A stretch of 64,000 nucleotides of DNA from Nocardia brevicatena NBRC 12119 (GCF_000308495.1 NZ_BAFU01000076.1:1-64000); one strand, 5' to 3'. Positions 16,206 to 26,085 are shown, counted from the stretch's first letter. Translations and numbers: made by a program. The notes: generated from the letters alone by a model not told the origin.

Positions 16206-17707
16206 CAGAACAGGCCTTTCGGCAGCTTCGGCGCCCGTGCGAGCACCTCGTCGGAGACGGGGAAGCTCAGCTGCGACAGCTCGTCGGACGACAGGTCGGC
16301 CGTGCGCTGCGCGGCCTCGAGGAATCGGTCCTGCTCGGCGGGATCGACAACCCCCTCGGCCAGGGTGCGGAACTTAGCGATGTACTGCTCCCGACCGAAG
16401 GGACGCGCACCCAGCGGGTGCGCGTCGGCGACCGCGAGTTCATCGACGATCACCTCGCCGCTTTTCAGGGTGATCTCGGCGCGCGCGCCGAACGCCTTCT
16501 CGTCCAGGTCGGCGGAGTGGTATCGGCGGGTCCACTCCGGGTCCTCGGTGGTGGAGATCTTGTGCCACAGCTCCACCGTGTCCGGACGCCGGGCCCGCTC
16601 CGGCGCGTAGGAACGCTCGTGGTGCCAGACGCCGTCCTGCAGGGCGACGGCGAAGATGTACATGACCGAGTGGTCCAGCGTCTCGCGCGAGGCCGTGGGA
16701 TCGAACTTCTGCGGATCGTTGGACCCGGTACCGATCACCACGTGCGTGTGGTGGCTGGTGTACAGCACGATCGAGGCGATCTGCTCCAGATCCCCGATAC
16801 GCTCGTGCATGCGACGGGCCAGATCGATCGGAGCCTGACTCTGGTATTCGGCCGAGTGTTCCTTTGTGTAGGAGTCCAGGATCGCCCGCTTCGGCTCGCC
16901 CGGACCGGGCAACGGCACCGAGTACTCCGTGTCGGGGCCGCCGAGCAGCCGGGCGATGACGCCGTCCTCACCTTCCCAGATCGGCGCGGGGGCGCCCTCG
17001 CCACGCAGCGCGCGGTCCACCGCCTCGACCGCCATCTTCCCGGCGAAGGCCGGCGCGTAGGCCTTCCAGCTGGAGATCTCGCCCTTGCGCGACTGCCGGG
17101 TCGCGGTGGTGGTGTGCAGCGCCTGGCCGATGGCCTGGTAGACGGTCTCGGCGTCGAGGCCGAGCAGGGTGCCGATACCGGCGGCGGCCGAGGGACCGAG
17201 GTGGGCGACGTGGTCGACCTTGTGCTCGTGCAGGCAGATCGCGCGCACCAGATCGATCTGGATCTCGTAGCCGGTGGCCAGACCCCGAATCAGCTCACGT
17301 CCGCTGCGACCGGTGTGCTGGGCCACCGCCAGTATCGCCGGGATGTTGTCGCCCGGATGCGAGTACTCCGCCGCCAGGAAGGTGTCGTGGAAGTCCAGTT
17401 CGCGTACCGCGACCCCGTTGGCCCACGCCGCCCACTCCGGGGAGAACCTGCCGGCCACGCCGAAGACTGTCGCACCCGGCCGGTACGGATGGGCCAGCGC
17501 CTGGGCGCGGGCATTGGCGACGGGGCGACGGGTCAGCGACGCCGCGGCGACGGCCGCGTTGTCGATGATCCGGTTGACTACCATCTCCTCGGTTTCCGGG
17601 ACAACCTCGACCGGGTCGGTCGCCACCTCCGCGATCCGCCACGCCAGATGATGCTCGCGAGGGAAATGCTCCGCCGAACGATGGGTTCGGACGAGATGAT
17701 TCTTCAC
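16205..17707 (-). CDS. prpD: 2-methylcitrate dehydratase
   Basis: This 500-aa MmgE/PrpD-family enzyme dehydrates 2-methylcitrate to methylaconitate. Typical segments are [56 protein letters not shown] and [20 protein letters not shown]. The GTG at 17707 ([11 protein letters not shown]) was chosen over the ATG at 17752 because GGAGG lies about 10 bases upstream of it. It is the first gene of prpDBC and is divergent from the regulator at 17862. Confidence 0.95.
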   Translation of the reverse strand: MKNHLVRTHRSAEHFPREHHLAWRIAEVATDPVEVVPETEEMVVNRIIDNAAVAAASLTRRPVANARAQALAHPYRPGATVFGVAGRFSPEWAAWANGVAVRELDFHDTFLAAEYSHPGDNIPAILAVAQHTGRSGRELIRGLATGYEIQIDLVRAICLHEHKVDHVAHLGPSAAAGIGTLLGLDAETVYQAIGQALHTTTATRQSRKGEISSWKAYAPAFAGKMAVEAVDRALRGEGAPAPIWEGEDGVIARLLGGPDTEYSVPLPGPGEPKRAILDSYTKEHSAEYQSQAPIDLARRMHERIGDLEQIASIVLYTSHHTHVVIGTGSNDPQKFDPTASRETLDHSVMYIFAVALQDGVWHHERSYAPERARRPDTVELWHKISTTEDPEWTRRYHSADLDEKAFGARAEITLKSGEVIVDELAVADAHPLGARPFGREQYIAKFRTLAEGVVDPAEQDRFLEAAQRTADLSSDELSQLSFPVSDEVLARAPKLPKGLF

Positions 17708-17755
17708 GTTCTGGTCCTCCGACAGTCGATTCGAATTTCGCTCTATTCGCACATT

Positions 17756-17791
17756 AATTGCGATGTGAACCAGCCGGAATACCTCGCAATT
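17756..17791. promoter_or_regulatory. Inverted repeat between prpD and prpR, candidate operator
   Basis: AATTGCGA (17756-17763) is mirrored exactly by TCGCAATT (17784-17791), with half-site centres 28 bp apart. It lies in the 154-bp AT-rich divergent promoter region. PrpR/RamB-type regulators bind short A/T-flanked TGCAA-like motifs near acetate and propionate genes, so this is the obvious binding candidate. Confidence 0.5.
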
Positions 17792-17861
17792 GTCTAATTC
17801 TGTGGAAGCCGATCGATAAAATTGTGAAAGTTGCGGAAATAGCGCGTGCTAAATTCTGGAT

Positions 17862-19283
17862 GTGCGGAAGATGTATGCCGGCGGGCGGCTGCGCGGTCTG
17901 CGTGAACAACGCGGGCTCTCCCAGTCGGCCATGGCGAAAACACTCGGGCTCTCGGTCAGCTACGTCAACCAGCTGGAGCACGACCAGCGCCCTCTCACCG
18001 TCCCGGTACTGCTGCGCCTCAACGCCGCCTTCGACCTCGACATGGGGTTCTTCGCCGCCGACACCGACGCCCGTCTGCTCGCCGACCTGCAGGAGGTCTT
18101 CGCCGAGGCCCCCGACGGCGCCGCCCTCACCACCGGCGAACTCAACGAGCTCGTCTCCCGCGTACCCACCGCCGCACGCGTCCTGGTCGGGCTGCATCGG
18201 CGACTACGCGGCGCCACCGAACAACTGGAACGCTTCTCCGCCGAGATCGAGACACCCGCGACCGACGCCGGCGCCACCATGCCGTATGAGGATGTGCGGG
18301 ACTATTTCTACGACCACCGCAACCACATCCCGGAACTGGACACCGCGGCCGAGAATCTTTTCGACCGCAATGGCCTCACCCTCGGCGGGCTCGATCTGCA
18401 ATTGGCCCGGCTGCTGCGCGAACAGCACGGTATCGCGGTGCGTATCCGCACCGACGACCCGAATCGCCCCGGCCCCAAACGGATCTACGAACCCGACGAT
18501 CGGATCATCACCCTCGCCCGGCGTCTCTCCCCCGGCCGGCGCGCGTTCCAGCTCGCCACCCAACTCGCCTTCCTCACCCAGGGCAGCGTTCTGGACGACC
18601 TGTTGGCGCACGCCGGCTCGATACCCACCGAATCCCGCGGTCTGTTGCGGATCGGGCTGGCCAACTATTTCGCCGGCGCGCTGATCCTGCCGTACCAGCG
18701 GTTCCTCGACGCGGCCGAGAGCCTGCGCTACGACATCGACCTGCTCTCCGCGAAATTCGAGGGCGGCTTCGAAACGGTGTGCCACCGGTTGTCCACCCTG
18801 CAACGGCCCGGGCGGCGCGGGGTTCCGTTCTTCTTCGTCCGCACCGATCGGGCGGGCAATATCTCCAAACGCCAGTCCGCCACCGCCTTCCATTTCTCCC
18901 GTGTCGGCGGTAGCTGCCCACTGTGGGTGGTGCACGATGCCTTCGCCACCCCTGGCCGTATCCGCACCCAGATCGCCGAGATGCCCGACGGCCGCCGCTA
19001 CCTCTGGCTGGCCCGCACCACCGACGAGAGCACTCCCGGCTACCTCGCGCCCACCCGCGAGTTCGCCGTCGGCCTCGGCTGCGATATCGCCTTCGCCGAC
19101 AAGCTGGTGTACTCCCACGGCCTGCCGTTGGACGACCACGCCTCCGCGGTTCCCATCGGCGCCGGCTGCAAGGTCTGCGAACGCACCGACTGCGCGCAAC
19201 GCGCGTTCCCCCAGCTCGGCCGACCGGTCCGGGTGGATCCGAACCGGTCGGCCCTCACTCCCTACACACCCGTCACCCGATAG
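17862..19283 (+). CDS. prpR: PrpR/RamB-type XRE regulator of propionate metabolism
   Basis: This 473-aa regulator has an N-terminal XRE helix-turn-helix (LRGLREQRGLSQSAMAKTLGLSVSYVNQLEHDQR). A long central domain with an IrrE-like segment follows (AFQLATQLAFLTQGS, LRIGLANYFAGALILPYQRFL), then a C-terminal domain with paired cysteines (GAGCKVCERTDCAQRAFP), as in mycobacterial PrpR and corynebacterial RamB. In mycobacteria PrpR activates prpDC in response to propionyl-CoA. The divergent placement here supports the same role. The GTG at 17862 was used; an ATG three codons in is possible. Confidence 0.9.
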   Translation: MRKMYAGGRLRGLREQRGLSQSAMAKTLGLSVSYVNQLEHDQRPLTVPVLLRLNAAFDLDMGFFAADTDARLLADLQEVFAEAPDGAALTTGELNELVSRVPTAARVLVGLHRRLRGATEQLERFSAEIETPATDAGATMPYEDVRDYFYDHRNHIPELDTAAENLFDRNGLTLGGLDLQLARLLREQHGIAVRIRTDDPNRPGPKRIYEPDDRIITLARRLSPGRRAFQLATQLAFLTQGSVLDDLLAHAGSIPTESRGLLRIGLANYFAGALILPYQRFLDAAESLRYDIDLLSAKFEGGFETVCHRLSTLQRPGRRGVPFFFVRTDRAGNISKRQSATAFHFSRVGGSCPLWVVHDAFATPGRIRTQIAEMPDGRRYLWLARTTDESTPGYLAPTREFAVGLGCDIAFADKLVYSHGLPLDDHASAVPIGAGCKVCERTDCAQRAFPQLGRPVRVDPNRSALTPYTPVTR

Positions 19284-19294
19284 GACGGACCGGC

Positions 19295-20203
19295 TCAGAG
19301 CGGGCGCTGGGTGCGGATGACCTCGGCGAGGTAGGCATAGTCGTCGGCACGGGCGGTGGACGCGCGGAACACCAGACCGAGGGTACGTCCGGGCGCGGGA
19401 GTGGCAAAACGCGCGGTTTCGAGGGTTCCACGGCCGGTTTCGGCCGCGACCGCCATCTCGGGGATCAGCGTGATACCGAGTCCGCCGGCGACACACTGCA
19501 CCACGGTCGGCAACGATGCCGCGCGGGTATCACCGACCGCGCCCGGGTGGATGTCCGCGGAGCGACACAGTTCCAGTGTCTGGTCGCGGAGGCAGTGACC
19601 CTCGTCCAGTAGCAGCATCGGTAGCGTGTCCAGAGCGGTCGGCTCGATATCGGTGCGACCCGCGAGCTCGTGACCGGCGGGGACGACCAGCACGAATTCC
19701 TCGGTGTACAGCGGGATCTCGACCAGGCCCGAGGACTCGGCGGGTAACGCGAGCACCGCGACATCGAGCACTCCGGCGCGCAACTCGTCGAGCAGGCGGG
19801 CGGTCTTGTCCTCGATGACCTGCGGGGTCAGCGCGGGGAGCTTGCGATGTAGGGTGGGCAGCAGCGAGGGAAGGATGTACGGGGCGGCGGTCGGAATGAT
19901 ACCCATCCGGAGCACGCCGCCGAGGGTGTCACCGGTCGCCGAGGCCAGAAACCGGTCTGCCGCTTCCAGCGTCGCCACCGCCTCGGGCAGCAGGCGCGCC
20001 CCCGCCGCGGTCACCAGCACGCGCCGGGTGCTGCGTTCGATCAGCTGCAATCCGAGGCCGTTCTCCAAGGCGGCCAGCGCCTGCGACAGTGTGGGCTGGC
20101 TCACCTCGAGGCGAGCCGCGGCCGTGCCGAAGTGCCGATATTCCGCGATGGCGGCGAAGGCACGCAGCTGTGACAGGGTCGGCTGATAAGACTGATCGGG
20201 CAT
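19295..20203 (-). CDS. oxyR: LysR-family hydrogen peroxide sensor OxyR
   Basis: This 302-aa LysR regulator has a helix-turn-helix (LSQLRAFAAIAEYRHFGTAAARLEVSQPTLSQALAALE). The redox region GHCLRDQTLELC carries two cysteines spaced as in OxyR, which form a disulfide on peroxide exposure. It is divergent from ahpC-ahpD, the classic OxyR target. The ATG at 20203 gives MPDQSYQPTLSQL; longer in-frame starts would run into the promoter region. Unlike the decayed M. tuberculosis oxyR, this copy is intact. Confidence 0.95.
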   Translation of the reverse strand: MPDQSYQPTLSQLRAFAAIAEYRHFGTAAARLEVSQPTLSQALAALENGLGLQLIERSTRRVLVTAAGARLLPEAVATLEAADRFLASATGDTLGGVLRMGIIPTAAPYILPSLLPTLHRKLPALTPQVIEDKTARLLDELRAGVLDVAVLALPAESSGLVEIPLYTEEFVLVVPAGHELAGRTDIEPTALDTLPMLLLDEGHCLRDQTLELCRSADIHPGAVGDTRAASLPTVVQCVAGGLGITLIPEMAVAAETGRGTLETARFATPAPGRTLGLVFRASTARADDYAYLAEVIRTQRPL

Positions 20204-20333
20204 ACCTATCAGTTTAGTGCAGCTAATCATTTTTGCCTTTTGCCATTTCTTGGGCAAGATCTAAGGCGAGCTTCGACCTCACCGGCCGGCCATCGCCGCG
20301 CCGGCACTACCGATACAACGAAGGAGATTGGGC

Positions 20334-20921
20334 ATGCCCCTGCTGACCATCGGCGACCAGTTCCCCGCCTACGACCTCACCGCGGTGATCGGCGGTGATC
20401 TGTCGAAGGTCGACGCTCGGCAGCCGGACGACTATTTCACTCGGGTCACCAGCGCCGACCATGCGGGCAAGTGGCGGATCGTGTTCTTCTGGCCGAAGGA
20501 CTTCACCTTCGTGTGCCCGACCGAGATCGCCGCGTTCGGCAAGCTGAACGATGAGTTCGCCGACCGCGACGCCCAGGTTCTCGGCGTATCCGTCGACAAC
20601 GAGTTCGTCCACTTCCAGTGGCGGGCCCAGCACGACGACCTGAAGACCCTGCCCTTCCCGATGCTGTCGGATCTGAAGCGGGAACTGGCCGCCGCCACCG
20701 GCGTGCTCAATGCCGACGGTGTCGCCGACCGCGCCACCTTCATCGTCGACCCCAACAACGAGATCCAGTTCGTTTCGGTCACCGCGGGTTCCGTCGGACG
20801 CAATGTCGACGAGGTGCTGCGAGTACTGGATGCCTTGCAGTCCGATGAGCTGTGCGCCTGCAACTGGAAGAAGGGCGACCCGACCATCGACGCCGGCGAG
20901 TTGCTGGCCGCGAGCGTCTGA
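20334..20921 (+). CDS. ahpC: Alkyl hydroperoxide reductase, peroxiredoxin subunit
   Basis: This 195-aa 2-Cys peroxiredoxin shows the peroxidatic Cys in [12 protein letters not shown] and the resolving cysteines in [11 protein letters not shown] near the C-terminus, which is typical of the actinobacterial AhpC that AhpD reduces. The ATG at 20334 has AAGGAGA at ideal spacing; the in-frame TTG at 20328 is too close to that site. It lies 130 bp from the oxyR start, and that shared intergenic region should hold the OxyR operator. Confidence 0.97.
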   Translation: MPLLTIGDQFPAYDLTAVIGGDLSKVDARQPDDYFTRVTSADHAGKWRIVFFWPKDFTFVCPTEIAAFGKLNDEFADRDAQVLGVSVDNEFVHFQWRAQHDDLKTLPFPMLSDLKRELAAATGVLNADGVADRATFIVDPNNEIQFVSVTAGSVGRNVDEVLRVLDALQSDELCACNWKKGDPTIDAGELLAASV

Positions 20922-20938
20922 GAACGGAGGTAACACCG

Positions 20939-21478
20939 GTGAGCATCGACAATTTGAAGAACTCGCTACCCGAGTACGCCAAGGATCTGAAACTCAACCT
21001 CTCCTCGATCACCCGGACCACCGTGCTGAACGAGCAGCAGCTGTGGGGCACGCTGCTGGCCACCGCCGCCGCGACCCGTTCCACGACCACTCTGCGCGAG
21101 ATCGCGGAGCAGGCCGCTGACACGCTCTCCGCCGAGGCATACGATGCCGCCCTCGGCGCCGCCTCGATCATGGGCATGAACAATGTGTTCTACCGCGGCA
21201 AAGCGTTCCTGGGCGGCCGCTATGACGACCTCCGGGCCGGTCTGCGCATGCAGATCATCGGTACCCCCGGCGTCGACAAGGTCGATTTCGAACTCTGGTC
21301 CCTCGCCGTCTCCTCGATCAACGGCTGCCAACACTGCCTGGAGGCGCACGAGCACACACTGCGGGAAGCGGGCGTGTCGCGTGAGGTGATCTTCGAGGCG
21401 CTGCGCGCGGCGGCGATCGTGGCCGGGGTCGGCCAGGCCGTGCAGGCGAGCGAAGCGCTGGAAACCGCTTCGGTCTGA
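20939..21478 (+). CDS. ahpD: Alkyl hydroperoxide reductase AhpD
   Basis: This 179-aa all-helical thiol-disulfide protein recycles AhpC through a lipoamide-linked system. The active-site ENGCxxCxxxH-like motif appears as [13 protein letters not shown]. The GTG at 20939 follows CGGAGG and lies 17 bp after the ahpC stop, so the two form an operon. Length and sequence fit the mycobacterial-type AhpD. Confidence 0.96.
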   Translation: MSIDNLKNSLPEYAKDLKLNLSSITRTTVLNEQQLWGTLLATAAATRSTTTLREIAEQAADTLSAEAYDAALGAASIMGMNNVFYRGKAFLGGRYDDLRAGLRMQIIGTPGVDKVDFELWSLAVSSINGCQHCLEAHEHTLREAGVSREVIFEALRAAAIVAGVGQAVQASEALETASV

Positions 21479-21523
21479 CCTTCGGCCATCTTCGCCCGAA
21501 GTCCTCGGGGCGCGATCGGTGAT

Positions 21524-21565
21524 ACCGCGCGGTGGGCAACCGGCATGGGGTTTCCACCGCGCGGT
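21524..21565 (+). terminator. Hairpin downstream of ahpD
   Basis: ACCGCGCGGTGG (21524-21535) pairs perfectly with CCACCGCGCGGT (21554-21565) across an 18-nt loop. The decamer ACCGCGCGGT is itself palindromic, so each arm can also fold alone. No T run follows. It probably marks the end of the ahpC-ahpD transcript. Confidence 0.5.
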
Positions 21566-21664
21566 GACCGTCGAGGACCGCTCTCCCGACCCGATCCGGG
21601 TACACCCGCCGCACGTGAGGGGATCGGGCTGCGGGCTCGGCGTCGGTGCTTCTAGTCTCTGAGA

Positions 21665-22729
21665 GTGTCGAATGGTGTTACACCCTCGCGCGAGGGTGCG
21701 GCGAAGGTGTCATCGGAACAGGCCCCGGTGCCGGTGGAACGGGCGATCGTGGACTGCGCTGTCTACCGCGACGGGCAGCGACTGCCGGGAAGGTTCACCC
21801 CGGCCCGCGCCCTGGAGCAGGTGCGCGGCGGCGAGGGCGGGTTCGTATGGCTGGGTCTGCGCGAACCCGACACCGAGCAGATGCAGGAAGTGGCCGAGGT
21901 GTTCGGGCTGCACCCACTGGCGGTCGAAGATGCCGTGGCCGGAGATCAGCGCCCGAAACTGGAACGCTACGACGACACCCTGGTCTTCGGGATGCGCACC
22001 GTCGCCTACGTCGAACACGATATCCACAGCGTCAGCGAGATCGTGCTGACCGGGGAGATCCTGATATTCCTCGGCGCGGATTTCGTGGTCGCGGTCCGCC
22101 ACGGCGAGCACTCCGGACTCCATGATGTCCGTGCCCAACTCGAAGCCGACCCGGACCGGCTGCGCCTGGGCCCCGGCGCGGTACTTCACGCCATCACCGA
22201 CCACGTCGTCGACACCTACCTGGACGTGACCCAGGAGATCGAGACCGACGTCGAGGAGATGGAGCAGGAAGTGTTCACACCTCGTTCGCCGCTCGCCATC
22301 GAAGCGATATACCAACTCAAGCGTGAGGTAGTCGAACTGCGACGCTCGGTGGCGCCGCTGGGCGTGCCGTTGCAGATGCTGATTCGCCCCGAGTCCGGAC
22401 TGAACAAGGAAGTGCGCCGCTACCTGCGCGACGTCAGCGACCACCACACCGGCGCGGCCGAACGCGTACACGACTTCGACGAGGCCCTGTCCGCACTGAT
22501 CAGCGCTACCCTGGCCCGCATCGCCGTGCGCCAGAACACCGATATGCGCAAGATCTCCGCGCTCGTCGCGCTCGCCGCGGTGCCGACCCTGATCGCCGGC
22601 ATCTACGGAATGAATTTCGACCACATGCCCGAACTCGCACAGCCCTGGGGCTATCCCACCGCCCTGCTCGTCATGGTCCTGGCCTGCAGCGGGCTTGCCG
22701 TCCTGTTCCGCCGCAACGGCTGGCTGTGA
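21665..22729 (+). CDS. corA: CorA-type magnesium/cobalt transporter
   Basis: This 354-aa inner-membrane channel has a large N-terminal cytoplasmic domain (GGFVWLGLREPDTEQMQEVAEVF, HPLAVEDAV) and a long helix. Two C-terminal membrane segments contain the signature YGMNF between them (IAGIYGMNFDHMPEL, then YPTALLVMVLACSGLAVLFRR). The GMN motif defines the selectivity loop of the CorA family. The GTG start at 21665 was kept because no ATG occurs before the conserved region. It stands as a single gene. Confidence 0.93.
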   Translation: MSNGVTPSREGAAKVSSEQAPVPVERAIVDCAVYRDGQRLPGRFTPARALEQVRGGEGGFVWLGLREPDTEQMQEVAEVFGLHPLAVEDAVAGDQRPKLERYDDTLVFGMRTVAYVEHDIHSVSEIVLTGEILIFLGADFVVAVRHGEHSGLHDVRAQLEADPDRLRLGPGAVLHAITDHVVDTYLDVTQEIETDVEEMEQEVFTPRSPLAIEAIYQLKREVVELRRSVAPLGVPLQMLIRPESGLNKEVRRYLRDVSDHHTGAAERVHDFDEALSALISATLARIAVRQNTDMRKISALVALAAVPTLIAGIYGMNFDHMPELAQPWGYPTALLVMVLACSGLAVLFRRNGWL

Positions 22730-22754
22730 ACTCCCGGCCGGTGCGGCGGGTTCG

Positions 22755-23852
22755 TCACCGGCCCGTGGTGAGCTCGGACAGCGCCGTGATGACGTCGCCG
22801 AGACGGCCGCGGCGGCGCAGGGCGGCGGCCTGGCGATGGGCGCCGTTGCCCTCGGCCAGGAGGTGGGCGAGACCGTCGGTGACGAACACTTTCCCGCCGA
22901 GTTCCTCGAGCGCGGGGATGATGTGGTCCATGAGGCGGCTCACGAGAGCGCGCATCGGGGCGACCCGACCGCTGAGAGGGTCGAGGCCATCGCCGTCGAG
23001 GCCGGAGCGAGCGGCTCTCCAGTAGGCGGCGCGCAGTATTTCCGCGGACAGCTCGGGTGCGGTGTCCCCGCGCTCGAGGGAGTGCCGCGCGGTCATGACG
23101 ATGGCGCGCACCATGGTTGCCAGCAGCGCGGTTTCGGTGACGGTCGCGGGCACGTCGCTGACCCGGACCTCTACGGTGGGAAACGACGCCGAGGGGCGCA
23201 CATCCCAATAAACCATGGCCCGGTCCAGGATGCTGCCGCTGGACAGCATCATCTCGACCATGGCGTCGTAGTCGGCGACGCAAGCAAAATACGGCGGCGG
23301 GCCCGCGCTGGGCCACCGCCGCCACAAGATGCTGCGCCAGCTCGCATAGCCGGTTTCGGCCCCCCGGTAGATCGAGGAGTTCGCCGTCAACGCCAACAGA
23401 AGCGGCAGCCACGGCCGTAGATAGTTGCCGACCTGTACGGCGGTCTCCCGGTCGGGTACTCCGACGTGGACGTGGCACCCGCACAAGCCCGGCTCCTGGG
23501 CGAGTATGCCGAAGTTGTCGGCAATGCGCCGATAGCGAGGACTTTCGGTGATCGGGAGCCGAGTGGGCACGGTGGGTGGGATCGCCACGGCCAGCAGGCG
23601 GGCGTCGTTCTTCGCCGCGCAACAGGCCGCGGTGCGTCGCAGCCGGTACACCTCCTCCAGCAAAGTGGCGGACTCGGTATGGATGCCGGTGCTGGTCTCG
23701 ACCTGACAGCCGGACAGCTCCAGCTGCAGATCTACACCCGCCTGCTCAGCGGTGTGCGCCACATCGACGTTCTTCGCCACCGGGACGCCGGTGACCGGAT
23801 CGACGAGCAGGAATTCCTCTTCCACACCCACGGTCAACTCGGCCGCGTCCAT
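22755..23852 (-). CDS. YbdK-type carboxylate-amine ligase (GCS2 family)
   Basis: This 365-aa enzyme of the glutamate-cysteine ligase 2 family forms gamma-glutamyl or similar amide bonds with ATP. It shows TVGVEEEFLLVDP at the N-terminus, GCQVETSTGIH, and CGCHVHVGVPDRETAVQV with the metal- and ATP-binding residues. ATG 23852 (MDAAELTVGVEEEF) is preferred to the ORF's upstream start at 23927. Actinobacteria carry several paralogues, often of unknown substrate, so glutathione or mycothiol roles should not be assumed. It converges with corA. Confidence 0.88.
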   Translation of the reverse strand: MDAAELTVGVEEEFLLVDPVTGVPVAKNVDVAHTAEQAGVDLQLELSGCQVETSTGIHTESATLLEEVYRLRRTAACCAAKNDARLLAVAIPPTVPTRLPITESPRYRRIADNFGILAQEPGLCGCHVHVGVPDRETAVQVGNYLRPWLPLLLALTANSSIYRGAETGYASWRSILWRRWPSAGPPPYFACVADYDAMVEMMLSSGSILDRAMVYWDVRPSASFPTVEVRVSDVPATVTETALLATMVRAIVMTARHSLERGDTAPELSAEILRAAYWRAARSGLDGDGLDPLSGRVAPMRALVSRLMDHIIPALEELGGKVFVTDGLAHLLAEGNGAHRQAAALRRRGRLGDVITALSELTTGR

Positions 23853-24068
23853 CACCGGAACTCCTTCCCTCGATCCGAGACGAACATCTCGCCACGGCCG
23901 AGACCGCAGATACCGCGAGCCCGCCATCGAGCGCGGCGTTCGGCCGCTTCACCTCGGAAGATTCCCGTGATTCGCGCCGGCAAACCCGCACGGTGCCGTC
24001 CGCCTTCGCCCCGAGAACAGGAGCACGGAGACCGACGGACCGGCCATATGGGAGTTGCTCGAACCGGT

Positions 24069-24692
24069 TCACCGACCGGACGAGCCCACGGAGAACACGG
24101 TGTCGATGAGCCGAGTGAACCGGCGGGTGAGTTCCTCGGCCGACTCCTCCGGATGCTCGCGGGCCCACGCCATGATCGCGTCCACGATCGCGGTCCAGAT
24201 CCGGGCGAGTGCGTCGATATCGTGCTCGTCGGTATCACCGAGGGCGTGGAGGAACCGGCGCACGCCCGACAGGGCGTGGTTCGCGATCCGTTTGCGGTAG
24301 GTATGGGCCAGTTCCCCCGCGCCGCCGGTATCGGGGGCGGTGGGGTCGTGGATGACGCGCCAGGCGGTGCGGTCGGGGCCGAGTGTGTCGAAGATGCCGT
24401 GCAGCGCATTGGCCGGTACCGCGAACGGCACTGCGTCGCTGCTCATCTCACGATCCAGACGCTCGAGCAGCGGCTCGCCCACGAGGGCGAGGCATTCGGC
24501 GTACAGCTGCTCCTTCGAGGCGAAGTGCTGGTACACCAACGCCTTGGAGATGCCCGCGCGGGCCGCGATGGAGACCATGGACACTCCCGCGAAGCCGCAC
24601 TCGGCGAACTCCCGCAAGGCCGCGACCAGGATCTCTTGGCGGCGATCGTCGGAGGGCATGCCCTTGGTTCCCAGACCCGCAGCCGTTGACAT
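24069..24692 (-). CDS. TetR-family regulator
   Basis: This 207-aa regulator has an N-terminal helix-turn-helix (ILVAALREFAECGFAGVSMVSIAARAGISKALVYQHFASKE) and a helical effector domain. Its start lies 14 bp from a 15-bp perfect palindrome and 79 bp from the divergent desaturase gene, so it very likely represses both itself and that gene. The ligand is unknown, though a sterol-like or fatty molecule is suggested by the neighbour. Confidence 0.92.
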   Translation of the reverse strand: MSTAAGLGTKGMPSDDRRQEILVAALREFAECGFAGVSMVSIAARAGISKALVYQHFASKEQLYAECLALVGEPLLERLDREMSSDAVPFAVPANALHGIFDTLGPDRTAWRVIHDPTAPDTGGAGELAHTYRKRIANHALSGVRRFLHALGDTDEHDIDALARIWTAIVDAIMAWAREHPEESAEELTRRFTRLIDTVFSVGSSGR

Positions 24693-24705
24693 GGCCCTGA
24701 ACTTA

Positions 24706-24739
24706 CCCTACGGTCACTTCCACCGAAGTGACCGTAGGG
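24706..24739. promoter_or_regulatory. 15-bp perfect palindromic operator between tetR and desaturase
   Basis: CCCTACGGTCACTTC (24706-24720) is mirrored without mismatch by GAAGTGACCGTAGGG (24725-24739) around CACC. It sits in the 78-bp gap between divergent genes, the standard place for a TetR operator. Confidence 0.85.
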
Positions 24740-24770
24740 TCACATCACGGGTAGGAGAGGTACGCGGGCC

Positions 24771-25643
24771 ATGTCCCTGTGGGAGCAGATCAACCAACCG
24801 GTGACCTACGCCATCCCGTTCTTCGTCCTGGCGATGGTGCTCGAGATCGCCGCGCTGCGCGGGCACGACGACGACCGAGCGGGCTACGAGAAGATCGACG
24901 CACGCAACAGCCTGATCATGGGCGCGGTATCGGTGTTCATCAGTGGCGCGGCGAAATTCGCGGCGCTCATCGCCTATGGAGTGCTGTACGTACACGCGCC
25001 CTGGCAGGTAGATCCGCGCAACCCGTTGTCGTGGGTCGCGGTCATGCTGGGCGTGGACCTGCTCTGGTACCTCTACCACCGGGTCTCACATCGCGTCCGG
25101 CTGGTCTGGGCCGCGCATCAGGTGCACCACAACAGCCGGTATTTCAACTATGCGACGGCGCTGCGGCAGAAGTGGAATCCCTGGTTCGAACTGCTGTTCT
25201 GGGCTCCTCTTCCCCTGCTGGGCGTACCACCGTGGATGGTCTTCACCGCCTGGTCGTTCAACCTGATCTACCAGTTCTGGGTGCACACCGAGACCATCGG
25301 GACACTGCCACGCTGGTTCGAGTTCGTGTTCAACACGCCCGCACACCACCGCGTGCACCATGCCAGCGACCCGGAATACCTCGACAAGAACTACGGCGGA
25401 ATCCTCATCGTCTGGGACCGCATGCTCGGCACTTTCCGTGCCGAAACCTTCCGCCCCACCTACGGACTCACCCAGAACATCGACAGCGCCGATATCCTCA
25501 CCCTCCAGTACTACCAATTCGGCGCGCTGTGGCGTGACCTCCGCTCGACCCGCCGCGTACGCGAGTGGCTCGGCTACACCTTCGGCCCTCCCGGCTGGCA
25601 ACCCGGTGACAGAGCGACGCAGGCCACGACCGTCGGTGAATGA
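24771..25643 (+). CDS. Sterol desaturase/fatty acid hydroxylase family membrane enzyme
   Basis: This 290-aa di-iron membrane oxygenase shows the conserved histidine clusters: HRVSH, HQVHH (AAHQVHHNSRYFNY) and HHRVHH (NTPAHHRVHHASDPEYLDKNYGG). Several hydrophobic segments lie between and before them (YAIPFFVLAMVLEI, FISGAAKFAALIAYGVL, WVAVMLGVDLLWYLY). All iron-ligand histidines are present. It is divergent from the TetR gene and should be induced when that repressor is released. The substrate is probably a sterol, fatty acid or carotenoid-like lipid. Confidence 0.9.
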   Translation: MSLWEQINQPVTYAIPFFVLAMVLEIAALRGHDDDRAGYEKIDARNSLIMGAVSVFISGAAKFAALIAYGVLYVHAPWQVDPRNPLSWVAVMLGVDLLWYLYHRVSHRVRLVWAAHQVHHNSRYFNYATALRQKWNPWFELLFWAPLPLLGVPPWMVFTAWSFNLIYQFWVHTETIGTLPRWFEFVFNTPAHHRVHHASDPEYLDKNYGGILIVWDRMLGTFRAETFRPTYGLTQNIDSADILTLQYYQFGALWRDLRSTRRVREWLGYTFGPPGWQPGDRATQATTVGE

Positions 25644-25794
25644 CCGTAGGCGCATCGCGGCAGAGACCGTAGCGGGTGACGCCCCGACGGGTGGGTATAC
25701 CGCGGATAGGACCGGCCGGCCGAGCAGATTGCCCCGACTCCACACCAGAGCCAGGGCAATCGCGCATCACGACAACGAACGAGAAGGGGTCCGA

Positions 25795-26085
25795 ATGACC
25801 GGTGGACGCTACCACTACCTGTACAGGCAAGAACCAGACGAACTGCTCGGCCGCAGCGATGACCTGACCGCCATACGCGATCGGCTCTCCGAACTGGGCG
25901 CGGCCGACGTAGCGACGGAAGTCGACGAGATCATCGCCGCGATCAACTCCTATCGCACCCAGGTCGAGCGACGGATGGACAAAGTCGCGAATGTGCTCCG
26001 AGCGGTGGAGTCACTCGACTCCGGTGACGGTGGCGAAGACGACGTCGCGGAGGCGGTGACCAGGTATCGGGCTCACGTGGACTGA
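25795..26085 (+). CDS. Small conserved hypothetical protein
   Basis: This 96-aa acidic, largely helical protein begins MTGGRYHYLYRQEPDELLGR and continues with a coiled-coil-like stretch (EVDEIIAAINSYRTQVERRMDKVANVLRAVE). GAGAAGGGG lies about 6 bases before the ATG. It resembles short uncharacterised proteins seen in nocardiae and relatives, but no function is known. It follows the desaturase gene by 151 bp and probably has its own promoter. Confidence 0.7.
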   Translation: MTGGRYHYLYRQEPDELLGRSDDLTAIRDRLSELGAADVATEVDEIIAAINSYRTQVERRMDKVANVLRAVESLDSGDGGEDDVAEAVTRYRAHVD

